A stretch of DNA of 7,836 nucleotides, from the NCBI GenBank assembly GCA_947480375.1, contig CANKCX010000024.1, positions 1-7,836 on the forward strand, in the 5' to 3' direction. Under the pieces are notes generated by a model. The model did not search any database. It was not told the origin of the DNA and worked only from the letters and a program-made list of their open reading frames with translations. The translations under genes were made by a program, and so were the position numbers. Source of the stretch: Actinomycetota bacterium (lineage in GTDB: Bacteria > Actinomycetota > Actinomycetes > Nanopelagicales > Nanopelagicaceae). Shown here piece by piece: positions 1 to 6,971 of this stretch (within the stretch, counting starts at the first letter, position 1; each line of letters starts with the position of its first letter).

Positions 1-2
1 AC

Positions 3-1106
3 ACCGCCTTCTATCCACTTATGTTGCTTGGAATCATTCGCGCTCTTGCAGTTACTAAAAAGATTTCGGCACTGGAATTACTTGATACTGCAATTATCGC
101 TTTAGGTACCTCGAGTGTTATCGCAGGGCTATTACTTCGCCCGGCCACTATGCGCTTTGAAGGCACGGCTTTTGAAGTCTTTTTATCGGTCTTATACCCA
201 GTTGGTGATTTAGTTCTAGTGGCTATAACTCTCTCGCTAATTGTTCTACAACACCGAAGTCTTCGTAGTTTTCTTATCTTCTCTGGAATTTCAATATTTG
301 CAATCACTGATCTCTTCTTCTTATTGCTCTCTGCAACAAGTGGATATGAATTTGCATCGTTAACTGATGACGGTTGGTTATTAGGTTTAGCTTTAATTGC
401 ATCAGCGCTCTGGAGCCATGGTGGCGAGAGTGAAGTAAATCAGAGCCATATAAATACATGGGCCACAACAATTTCGCTAATTCTGAGCTCTTCAATTTTG
501 GCATATGGCGCGATGCGTTCGAACTATTTTCCGCTCTTTGTTCTTATCTTGGCTTTCTTAACCATCTCACTTGCCTTCCTTCGAATGGCTCTTGCTTTGC
601 GTGATGCCAGGTTAGTTAGTGAAGATCGCGAACATGCACGTACTGATGAACTTACCGGTCTACCAAATCGGCGCAGATTTATTGCTGAACTTGAATTGCT
701 GCGACGTAAAAATGGCACGCTCTTATTACTCGATTTAGATGGCTTTAAATCTGTGAATGATAATTATGGTCACGAGATTGGTGATGAATTACTAAAGCAG
801 ATCACAGTTCGATTTAACCGCGTGCTGCCAAGTGATGTCTTGATTGCCCGATTAGGCGGCGATGAATTTGGTGTAATTGTTTATGGAAACCGAAATATCG
901 GCAGTGATGTTGCCTTAGCACTTCGGGCAACTTGTACTTATCCATTTAATTTATCGGTAGGAGATATTCGAGTCGGTGTGAGTATCGGAAGCGTCACGAC
1001 AGAAGGCCCTACAACAACTAAAGAAGATTTATTGAAACGTGCTGACCAAGCAATGTATGAAGCAAAGCGAACTGGTTCGGGTTTTATTCAGGCGCCTATT
1101 CTTTAG
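3..1106 (+). CDS. Membrane-anchored diguanylate cyclase (GGDEF), 5' end outside window
   Basis: Makes cyclic di-GMP from two GTP at the inner face of the membrane. The reading frame is open to the left edge (in-frame codons read TAFYPL before the first ATG at 21), so the real start is probably upstream and the ATG at 21 is internal. Numbering from that ATG, residues 1 to about 195 are a run of roughly six or seven hydrophobic segments, including a YPVGDL motif that I associate with multi-pass sensor regions of such proteins. A complete GGDEF domain follows (about 205-361): DELTGLPNRRRF (209-220), metal/substrate motif DLDGFK with ND and GHEIGD (238-255), and GGDEF at 279-283. All catalytic signature residues are present, so it should be active. 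The inhibitory RxxD site before GGDEF is not canonical (R267 and D272 are too far apart). The stop overlaps the 3' end of the convergent photolyase gene by 11 bp. The signal sensed is unknown. Confidence 0.9.
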   Translation, partial: TAFYPLMLLGIIRALAVTKKISALELLDTAIIALGTSSVIAGLLLRPATMRFEGTAFEVFLSVLYPVGDLVLVAITLSLIVLQHRSLRSFLIFSGISIFAITDLFFLLLSATSGYEFASLTDDGWLLGLALIASALWSHGGESEVNQSHINTWATTISLILSSSILAYGAMRSNYFPLFVLILAFLTISLAFLRMALALRDARLVSEDREHARTDELTGLPNRRRFIAELELLRRKNGTLLLLDLDGFKSVNDNYGHEIGDELLKQITVRFNRVLPSDVLIARLGGDEFGVIVYGNRNIGSDVALALRATCTYPFNLSVGDIRVGVSIGSVTTEGPTTTKEDLLKRADQAMYEAKRTGSGFIQAPIL

Positions 1107-2463
1107 GTTTAATCTCTTCCAGCCTTGCCAATGATTCAATACGTTCAGTTGCATGGTTAACAATTCGCTCTGGATAACCCTTTGAATATCCATCTAGAAA
1201 ATCCCAAGGTTCGTGGATCTGATCGGCGGTTAGATGCGCAAGTTCAGGAACATATTTGCGGATGTAATCCCCATTCACATCAAACCTCTTGCCTTGTTCG
1301 ATTGGATTAAATACTCGGTAATAAGGCGAGGCATCTGTGCCACAACCGGCGGTCCATTGCCATCCATGCGAATTTGATGCGACATCGAAGTCAACTAAAT
1401 GTTCCATAAAGAAATCTGCACCTAATTGCCATTCCAAATGTAGATCTTTAACTAAGAACGAAGCGACAACCATTCTGGTTCGGTTATGCATCCAACCTTC
1501 TTTTAACATCTGACGCATTGCAGCATCTACGAATGGATAGCCAGTCTTACCTTCACGCCAAGCTTTGAACTTATCGCCAGGTTGGTCGTATCGCATATTT
1601 TTGAATCGAGGCGCATAGTAATCACTTTCGGTATGTGGATTATTGAAGAGCACATCTGCATAAAATTCGCGCCAGGCAATCTCTTTGCGATAAACATCAT
1701 GCGCTTTACTTTCACCAAGTTCAGCAAGCAGGGTTCGTGGATGAATCTCGCCCCACTTCAGATGGGCGCTCAATTTACTTGTGCCATCTACCCCAGCGTT
1801 ATTGCGTTCTTCATCATAATTCGCAAGCGCATCTGATTTAAATTCTTTCCACCTTGCAAGTGCTGCAGCTTCGCCAGCTTTAGGAATTTGGCAGCCATCT
1901 GGAACTTTCCAATCAACAAAATTGCGATCAGATTCTTCTGGCTTAATTAAATTTAAATCTTTTGGTGCGCTAACTGGTTTGCGCCAGCCATGCAGACACC
2001 AAGCTTTATAAAACGGGGTATAGACGCGATATGGAGTTGCATCGCTAGGTTTTAAAACACGTCCCGGTGCAACTGCATACGGACTACCGGTTCTGATTAA
2101 TTTGATTCCAGCTTTTTCCACTCGCAAGTCGCGGGCTGCGCCATATGGTTCAAACTCTTGGCTGATATGAACTTCATCGGCGCCATACTTTGCAATTAAG
2201 TTATTTAAAACTTCAACCTGATCGCCGACCATGATATGAAGATTGTTATTCAAAGATTCATCCAAAGCACGAAGTGATTGCCCAAGATAGGCAAGACGCT
2301 TGCTTCCGCTCTGCTTAATTAATTTTTCATCGAGAATAAAAACAGCAATTAGTTCATCGCTATTTTCGATTGCAGCAAGCAGCGCTGGATTGTCAGTTAA
2401 ACGCAGATCTCTTCTGAACCAGAAGATATTGCGTTTAGTTGTGGAGCGAGTGGACTGACTCAT
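1096..2463 (-). CDS. phr: Deoxyribodipyrimidine photolyase (CPD type, FAD-dependent)
   Basis: Cytosolic light-driven repair of UV-induced pyrimidine dimers. The N-terminal antenna (Rossmann-like) domain begins at WFRRDLRLTDNPAL (about 15-28). The C-terminal FAD domain carries EIAWREFY (261-268), TGYPFVDAAMRQM (307-319), GWMHNRTRMVVASFLVKDL (323-341) and HGWQWTAGCGTDASPYYRVFNP (from 366). Asn364 matches the Asn facing flavin N5 in photolyases (E. coli N378), favouring a repair enzyme over a cryptochrome. Two Trp of the electron-transfer triad (W345, W368) are present; the distal one appears to be Tyr292. Length 455 aa is normal. The frame is open back to 2508, but I choose ATG 2463: it directly precedes the conserved N-terminus, and AGGG (2469-2472) lies 5 nt upstream. 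This start overlaps the end of citA by 29 bp on the same strand, suggesting translational coupling. The antenna chromophore (MTHF or 8-HDF) cannot be decided here. Confidence 0.96.
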   Translation of the reverse strand: MSQSTRSTTKRNIFWFRRDLRLTDNPALLAAIENSDELIAVFILDEKLIKQSGSKRLAYLGQSLRALDESLNNNLHIMVGDQVEVLNNLIAKYGADEVHISQEFEPYGAARDLRVEKAGIKLIRTGSPYAVAPGRVLKPSDATPYRVYTPFYKAWCLHGWRKPVSAPKDLNLIKPEESDRNFVDWKVPDGCQIPKAGEAAALARWKEFKSDALANYDEERNNAGVDGTSKLSAHLKWGEIHPRTLLAELGESKAHDVYRKEIAWREFYADVLFNNPHTESDYYAPRFKNMRYDQPGDKFKAWREGKTGYPFVDAAMRQMLKEGWMHNRTRMVVASFLVKDLHLEWQLGADFFMEHLVDFDVASNSHGWQWTAGCGTDASPYYRVFNPIEQGKRFDVNGDYIRKYVPELAHLTADQIHEPWDFLDGYSKGYPERIVNHATERIESLARLEEIKPKE

Positions 2464-3547
2464 CCCAGCCCTGAACTTCACTAACTTTTCGTGGAGCCGG
2501 ACCAACATAACGTGCAGATGGACGAATGATTCGACCAGTGCGCTTTTGTTCCAGAATATGTGCTGACCAACCTGCAGTACGTGCAGCAGTGAACATTGAT
2601 GTAAACATGTGCGCTGGAATTTGTGCGAAATCTAGAACGATTGCAGCCCAGAATTCAACGTTTGTTTCCAATACGCGATCTGGTTGACGCTCGTGAAGTT
2701 CTTTCAGAGCAGCCTTTTCAAGTGCAAGTGCAACTTCATAGCGAGGTGCATTTAGTTCTTTTGCAATTCGACGAAGTGTGCGAGCACGTGGATCTTCGGC
2801 ACGATAAACGCGGTGTCCAAATCCCATCAAACGTTCTTTGCGATCAAGCACACCCTTAACATAAGCAGTTGCATCGCCAGTTTTTTCAACAGCTTCGATC
2901 ATGCTTAGTACACGTGCAGGTGCGCCACCATGAAGTGGACCAGACATTGCACCGATTGCACCAGAGATTGATGCCGCAACATCTGCACCAGTCGATGCAA
3001 TAACGCGAGCGGTAAATGTTGAAGCGTTCATTCCGTGTTCTGCTGCTGAAACAAAATAAGCATCAACTGCGCGAACGTGTAATGGATCTGGTTCTCCGCG
3101 CCAGCGAATCATCATTCTTTCAACAACGGTATGCGCCTTATCAACTTCTGATTGCGGAACCATCGGAGCACTTCCACGAGCTGCTTGTGCAACATAGGAA
3201 AGAACCATTACAGATGTGCGAGCAAGTTGAACTCGAGCTTCTTCATCTGTTGTATCTAGAAGTGGTTTGAAACCCCAAGCTGGTGCAAGCATTGCAATTG
3301 CAGATTGCACATCTACGCGAATATCACCTGAGTGAACTGGAATTGGAAATGGTTCTGCTGCAGGAAGTCCTGGATTAAATTCGTTATCTACTAATAAGCC
3401 CCAAACGTTTCCGAAAGTTACGCGACCAACAAGGTCTTCAATATCAACGCCGCGATAGCGCAGCGCGCTACCTTCTTTATCCGGCTCTGCAATTTCGGAT
3501 TCAAATGCAATTACACCTTCAAGACCGGGTTTAAAACTATCTGGCAC
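2435..3547 (-). CDS. citA: Citrate synthase, actinobacterial citrate synthase 2 type
   Basis: Condenses acetyl-CoA and oxaloacetate to citrate, the entry step of the TCA cycle, in the cytosol. From a GTG start at 3547 the protein is 370 aa and begins MPDSFKPGLEGVIAFESEIA, the N-terminus I expect for actinobacterial citrate synthase 2. Active-site segments are intact: EHGMNASTFTARV (H171), GPLHGGAP (H206) and GFGHRVYRAEDPRA (H245), plus the CoA/citrate-binding end GWSAHILEQKRTGRIIRPSARYVG. The usual catalytic Asp segment NVDF reads NVEFW here (Glu298), which I believe is shared by this subfamily. The frame also offers TTG at 3562, but GAGGGAG at 3554-3560 sits 6 nt before the GTG, so GTG is preferred. 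It is divergent from pdxH, and phr follows with a 29-bp overlap. 2-methylcitrate synthase is an alternative activity, but there are no prp genes beside it. Confidence 0.95.
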   Translation of the reverse strand: MPDSFKPGLEGVIAFESEIAEPDKEGSALRYRGVDIEDLVGRVTFGNVWGLLVDNEFNPGLPAAEPFPIPVHSGDIRVDVQSAIAMLAPAWGFKPLLDTTDEEARVQLARTSVMVLSYVAQAARGSAPMVPQSEVDKAHTVVERMMIRWRGEPDPLHVRAVDAYFVSAAEHGMNASTFTARVIASTGADVAASISGAIGAMSGPLHGGAPARVLSMIEAVEKTGDATAYVKGVLDRKERLMGFGHRVYRAEDPRARTLRRIAKELNAPRYEVALALEKAALKELHERQPDRVLETNVEFWAAIVLDFAQIPAHMFTSMFTAARTAGWSAHILEQKRTGRIIRPSARYVGPAPRKVSEVQGWDESVHSLHN

Positions 3548-3553
3548 GTCGGG

Positions 3554-3560
3554 CTCCCTC
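3554..3560 (-). promoter_or_regulatory. Shine-Dalgarno of citA (decides GTG start)
   Basis: Minus-strand GAGGGAG is strongly complementary to the anti-SD of 16S rRNA. It ends 6 nt before GTG 3547, while it overlaps the alternative TTG at 3562-3560. This spacing sets the start at 3547. Confidence 0.75.
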
Positions 3561-3574
3561 AATTAGTTGACCGT

Positions 3575-3603
3575 ATTCTCCACACTTTTGCGGGTGAAGC
3601 CAA
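3575..3603 (-). promoter_or_regulatory. Candidate citA-phr promoter
   Basis: On the minus strand TTGGCT (3603-3598) is followed after 17 nt by GAGAAT (3580-3575). Each is a partial match to sigma-70-type boxes (3/6 and 4/6). A start near 3568 would give a short leader of about 20 nt holding the GAGGGAG ribosome site. One arm of the 9-bp inverted repeat lies in the spacer. This is a pattern match only; an overlapping GAATAC or TACGGT box could be the true -10. Confidence 0.3.
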
Positions 3604-3660
3604 ACTCAAAAGGCGAGTGCTAGCCGTTGCAGCCCTCGTAGTGCATGCGGGGCAAAAGTG
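3583..3660. repeat. 9-bp inverted repeat flanking the citA/pdxH divergent promoters
   Basis: CACTTTTGC at 3583-3591 and its exact reverse complement GCAAAAGTG at 3652-3660 are separated by 60 nt. Read toward its own gene, each arm is GCAAAAGTG followed 6 or 7 nt later by ATAC, just ahead of the start region. It could be a regulator site shared by the two promoters, a shared promoter element, or chance. Confidence 0.45.
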
Positions 3661-3663
3661 AAG

Positions 3664-3669
3664 TTAGAT
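3664..3669 (+). promoter_or_regulatory. Possible -10 box of a leaderless pdxH transcript
   Basis: TTAGAT lies exactly 6 nt before ATG 3676, the position of a -10 box if transcription starts at the A of the ATG. No Shine-Dalgarno sequence is seen before pdxH, which fits a leaderless mRNA. No convincing -35 box is visible, and the match to TATAAT is only 3/6. Confidence 0.25.
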
Positions 3670-3675
3670 ACAACC

Positions 3676-4341
3676 ATGAGCGAAATCAACCGAGACACCA
3701 TCCGGGCCATGCGCCTGTCATATGGTCAAGCCGGTCTAAGCGAGAGCGATGTCGCCGGTGATCCAATTGCGCAGTTTAAGAAATGGTTGGGCGAAGCTAG
3801 CGAAAACATTATGGTCGTTGAAGCAAATGCGATGGTGCTTTCAACAATTACCGATGGCGCACCAATTGGTCGTTCAGTCTTATTGAAAGATGTTTCAGAA
3901 GCTGGTTTTACTTTCTTCACAAATTACTTATCGCGCAAGGCAAATGCGATCGCAGAAAATCCCAATGTTTCGCTTCTCTTCCCTTGGTATCCCATGGAAC
4001 GCCAAGTAATTGTTATTGGAAGTTGTGAAAAAGTAAGTGCACAAGAGAGTGATGAATATTTTGCGACTAGACCATGGGGCAGCCAAATCGGTGCCATCGC
4101 AAGTGCGCAATCTTCTGAACTAGCCTCTCGCGAAATTTTAGAAGCCCGATATGCCGAGATCGCTGCAAAGTATCCAGAAGGCTCGAAGGTTCCGCGCCCA
4201 GATTATTGGGGTGGGTATTTGGTTCGACCTATAAGCATTGAATTTTGGCAGGGTCGATATTCCAGATTGCATGACCGCTTGCAATATGTGCGTTCGGATT
4301 CACAGAAAATGGATTGGCGAGTTAAACGCCTCAACCCTTAG
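3676..4341 (+). CDS. pdxH: Pyridoxine/pyridoxamine 5'-phosphate oxidase
   Basis: FMN-dependent oxidation of pyridoxine or pyridoxamine 5'-phosphate to pyridoxal 5'-phosphate (PLP), for cofactor synthesis and salvage. The 221-aa length from ATG 3676 is typical. Family motifs run in order: the N-terminal ESDVAGDPIAQFKKWL stretch; the FMN-binding RSVLLKD and NYLSRKANAIAENP; ERQVIVIG; RPWGSQIGAIASAQSSEL; then WGGYLVRP, EFWQGRYSRLHDRLQY and the C-terminal RLNP. A GTG at 3658 would add six residues, but ATG 3676 gives the usual MSEI-type start. There is no clear ribosome site at either. serC, a PLP enzyme, follows after 9 nt, so cofactor maker and user appear co-transcribed. Divergent from citA. 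Confidence 0.96.
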   Translation: MSEINRDTIRAMRLSYGQAGLSESDVAGDPIAQFKKWLGEASENIMVVEANAMVLSTITDGAPIGRSVLLKDVSEAGFTFFTNYLSRKANAIAENPNVSLLFPWYPMERQVIVIGSCEKVSAQESDEYFATRPWGSQIGAIASAQSSELASREILEARYAEIAAKYPEGSKVPRPDYWGGYLVRPISIEFWQGRYSRLHDRLQYVRSDSQKMDWRVKRLNP

Positions 4342-5472
<1,131 letters not shown>

Positions 5473-5479
5473 TTCACAC

Positions 5480-5560
5480 TTGAGCTATAAAGTTAGAAGA
5501 CTCGTAACACTTGCAGTTTTAGTTGGTGTCACACTTCTCGTAGTTGTGTTTAGGGGTTAA
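5480..5560 (+). CDS. Possible small single-pass membrane protein (26 codons)
   Basis: A short frame with a TTG start fills most of the 93-nt gap between serC and the next gene. It would encode 26 residues: a basic start (MSYKVRR), one continuous hydrophobic stretch (about residues 8-24, LVTLAVLVGVTLLVVVF), and RG at the end, which is a plausible single transmembrane helix. The stop TAA ends 5 nt before the GTG of the DUF2530-like gene, and the AGGGG thought to be that gene's ribosome site lies in the last codons, so the two may be coupled. The start is weak: TTG with only a distant GAAGAAG upstream. I do not recognise a family. It could be a chance frame. Confidence 0.4.
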   Translation: MSYKVRRLVTLAVLVGVTLLVVVFRG

Positions 5561-5565
5561 TAACT

Positions 5566-5754
5566 GTGGTTCATCTACGAAGTGCAATAACAATAATTAT
5601 CATCGGCATTGCAATGTGGTTTGTAGCCCTGATTGTCGCAATCGGGATTGACGCCGATGCAAATGCTAAATGGATATGCCTAGTCGGAATTGCACTTGGA
5701 GTTGTGGGACTTCGTTACACAATTAGACGAGCAAAGCGCGAGGCAGTTAAGTAA
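5566..5754 (+). CDS. DUF2530-like small membrane protein
   Basis: A 62-aa protein of unknown function with a GTG start, preceded by AGGGG at 5552-5556 (9 nt spacing). It has two hydrophobic segments, about residues 7-27 (AITIIIIGIAMWFVALIVAIG) and 36-52 (WICLVGIALGVVGLRYT), with a short polar DADANAK loop between them, and a basic tail (RRAKREAVK). The pattern MWFVAL, then W-C-VGIALG-GLRY and a basic end, resembles the actinobacterial DUF2530 family from memory. Some members of that family have a longer N-terminus. It lies downstream of serC on the same strand and converges on the cold-shock gene with 3 nt between the two stops, so any terminator must lie inside one of the genes. Confidence 0.7.
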   Translation: MVHLRSAITIIIIGIAMWFVALIVAIGIDADANAKWICLVGIALGVVGLRYTIRRAKREAVK

Positions 5755-5757
5755 TTA

Positions 5758-6141
5758 CTAGCTCTCGAATTGTCCGGCAATACCGCGCAATACCTTTGCT
5801 AAGCGGTCTGCATCAGGTCCGGATGGATGGCGTCCATGGCGCAAACCATTTCCGACCTTATCCAAAATCTTAATTGTGTCTTCAATCATTGTTGCAAGAT
5901 CATCATGATTGATTCGATTATTAGCAACAACTGAAGCAGGTTCATCAATGAGACGAACTGTCATTGCTTGTGGACCTTTCTTGCCTTCGATAACACCGAA
6001 TTCAAGTTTGGTTCCTGGCTTAACAGTTGCAACACCGGCAGGTAGAGCTGAAGATGCTAAATAAACATCTGCGCCTTCTTCAGATTCAATAAATCCAAAA
6101 CCCTTTTCAAGGCTGTACCACTTCACGCGACCTAGAGGCAT
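5758..6141 (-). CDS. Cold-shock domain protein with C-terminal extension (CspB-like)
   Basis: A single-stranded nucleic-acid-binding protein, likely an RNA chaperone. Residues 1-65 form the cold-shock domain: GRVKWYS (4-10), RNP1 KGFGFI (13-18), RNP2-like DVYLASSAL (25-33) and GPQAMTVRLI (56-65). RNP2 differs from the usual VFVH, having Tyr for Phe and Ala for His. About 60 further residues (66-127), probably helical and charged, follow the domain, unlike the 65-70-aa classical Csp. The longer form resembles the mycobacterial protein Rv0871 as I remember it. The start at ATG 6141 is supported by AAAGGAG at 6149-6155, 7 nt upstream. The 109-nt leader region up to the preceding gene contains an 11-bp tandem repeat and no clear terminator. 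Confidence 0.9.
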   Translation of the reverse strand: MPLGRVKWYSLEKGFGFIESEEGADVYLASSALPAGVATVKPGTKLEFGVIEGKKGPQAMTVRLIDEPASVVANNRINHDDLATMIEDTIKILDKVGNGLRHGRHPSGPDADRLAKVLRGIAGQFES

Positions 6142-6171
6142 TGGGGAACTCCTTTGTTTCTTCTACCTGTT

Positions 6172-6193
6172 ACTGCAAGAGGACTGCAAGAGG
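6172..6193. repeat. 11-bp perfect tandem duplication in cold-shock gene leader
   Basis: ACTGCAAGAGG occurs twice head to tail (6172-6182 and 6183-6193). On the sense (minus) strand of the cold-shock gene this reads CCTCTTGCAGT twice, ending about 30 nt before the start codon. It may be an operator, an RNA element in the leader, or a recent slippage duplication. Confidence 0.85.
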
Positions 6194-6250
6194 ATTAGTT
6201 TAACTTATAAGACGAGCTAGGTGGTTCGGGGTTTTGTGCGGGAATTAGCG

Positions 6251-6955
6251 TCAGTCAGTAACGACGAGCGCCTCGGAATGCGCCCCGCAGCCGTGGTCGA
6301 CAGAAACGACTCGGGCGTCATCTGGTGACAAAATATTTGCACAGACACCAAATGCAGAACGAAGTGAACCGGCTATTGGAATAAAGAAACCGCAAGAGTT
6401 ACATGGCTTCGGTGCTTGTTGTGAAGTTGGATTATTTGGTCCGCGATCTCCGGCGTACCAACGTTGTGCTGCAAGATCGCGACCAGTAATAGAAAGTACA
6501 CGTGCGCGACCAAGGCCAAATTCAAAGAGTTGTGCAAGATCTAATTCTTCATCTTCCGGAAGAACTGCAAAACCAGGTACTAAACGTTCGTCATCTGCTG
6601 AAGTCGGAACAATATCTCCCGGACCAACATCGCCAGGAAGTAAGCGATCCTTGTAAGGAACCCACTCTGGTGCAAGAAGTGAATCGGTGCCAGGAAGTAA
6701 AACAACATCGCAAATGGTTGGTGAACTTGAATCATCAACTTTTGCAACGGTTACTGCCCAACGCCATCCAACGTATGCCGGAATTGATGCTTCGAAAAGA
6801 TAAGTTGCAATGCGAGCTTCATCTGAACCTTCAACTTCATCGTATGAAATTGAAACTAATTCGCCAACTTGTTCAGCCTTTGGCGCATCTTCAAGAGCAG
6901 CAGAACGCGCTAGTTCAAGGGCGTTGAACTTGTCATCAATCTTTGCTGAACTCAT
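6251..6955 (-). CDS. DUF3027 family protein, uncharacterised, probable Zn-binding cluster
   Basis: A 234-aa cytosolic protein of unknown function from a family typical of Actinobacteria (recognised from memory). The conserved core runs from YVGWRWAVTVAKVD (about 61-74) through CDVVLLPGTDSLLAPEWVPYKDRLLPGDVGPGDIVPT (82-118) to RLVPGF (124-129). The C-terminal part holds CNSC (185, 188), FGVCAN (Cys205) and DHGCGAHSE (His221, Cys223, His226), a spacing that suggests one bound metal ion. There is no signal peptide or membrane segment. ATG 6955 is chosen over ATG 6961 because AAGG (6963-6966) lies 7 nt before the former but only 1 nt before the latter. It lies between the groEL terminator and the cold-shock gene, all on the same strand. 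Its promoter is not obvious. Confidence 0.85.
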   Translation of the reverse strand: MSSAKIDDKFNALELARSAALEDAPKAEQVGELVSISYDEVEGSDEARIATYLFEASIPAYVGWRWAVTVAKVDDSSSPTICDVVLLPGTDSLLAPEWVPYKDRLLPGDVGPGDIVPTSADDERLVPGFAVLPEDEELDLAQLFEFGLGRARVLSITGRDLAAQRWYAGDRGPNNPTSQQAPKPCNSCGFFIPIAGSLRSAFGVCANILSPDDARVVSVDHGCGAHSEALVVTD

Positions 6956-6962
6956 GTGCATA

Positions 6963-6966
6963 CCTT
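6963..6966 (-). promoter_or_regulatory. Weak Shine-Dalgarno of the DUF3027 gene
   Basis: Minus-strand AAGG is 7 nt before ATG 6955 and begins 5 nt after the groEL terminator stem ends. It supports the shorter start. If the hairpin forms in a read-through transcript, it would sit right beside this site. Confidence 0.5.
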
Positions 6967-6971
6967 AAAGC

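Noticed and set aside
2464..2508. Upstream in-frame start for the photolyase at 2508
   Set aside because: It would add 15 unconserved residues inside citA; ATG 2463 has AGGG at proper spacing and starts just before the conserved N-terminus.
3548..3562. TTG 3562 as citA start
   Set aside because: It overlaps the GAGGGAG ribosome site; GTG 3547 has ideal spacing and gives the expected N-terminus.
3615..3623. GAGTGCTAG resembles one half of a CIRCE (HrcA) operator, TTAGCACTC-N9-GAGTGCTAA
   Set aside because: The partner half at the right distance (3597-3605) does not match, only ACTC nearby pairs with GAGT, and the flanking genes are not heat-shock genes.
6204..6209. Minus-strand TATAAG as the -10 box of the cold-shock gene
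   Set aside because: No acceptable -35 at 16-18 nt upstream; ACCCCG or ACCACC sit there instead. It remains possible but too weak to list as a promoter.
6502..6927. 141-codon plus-strand frame opposite the DUF3027 gene, rich in Gln and Leu
   Set aside because: Composition is a by-product of codon bias on the other strand, and the minus-strand frame has clear family motifs.
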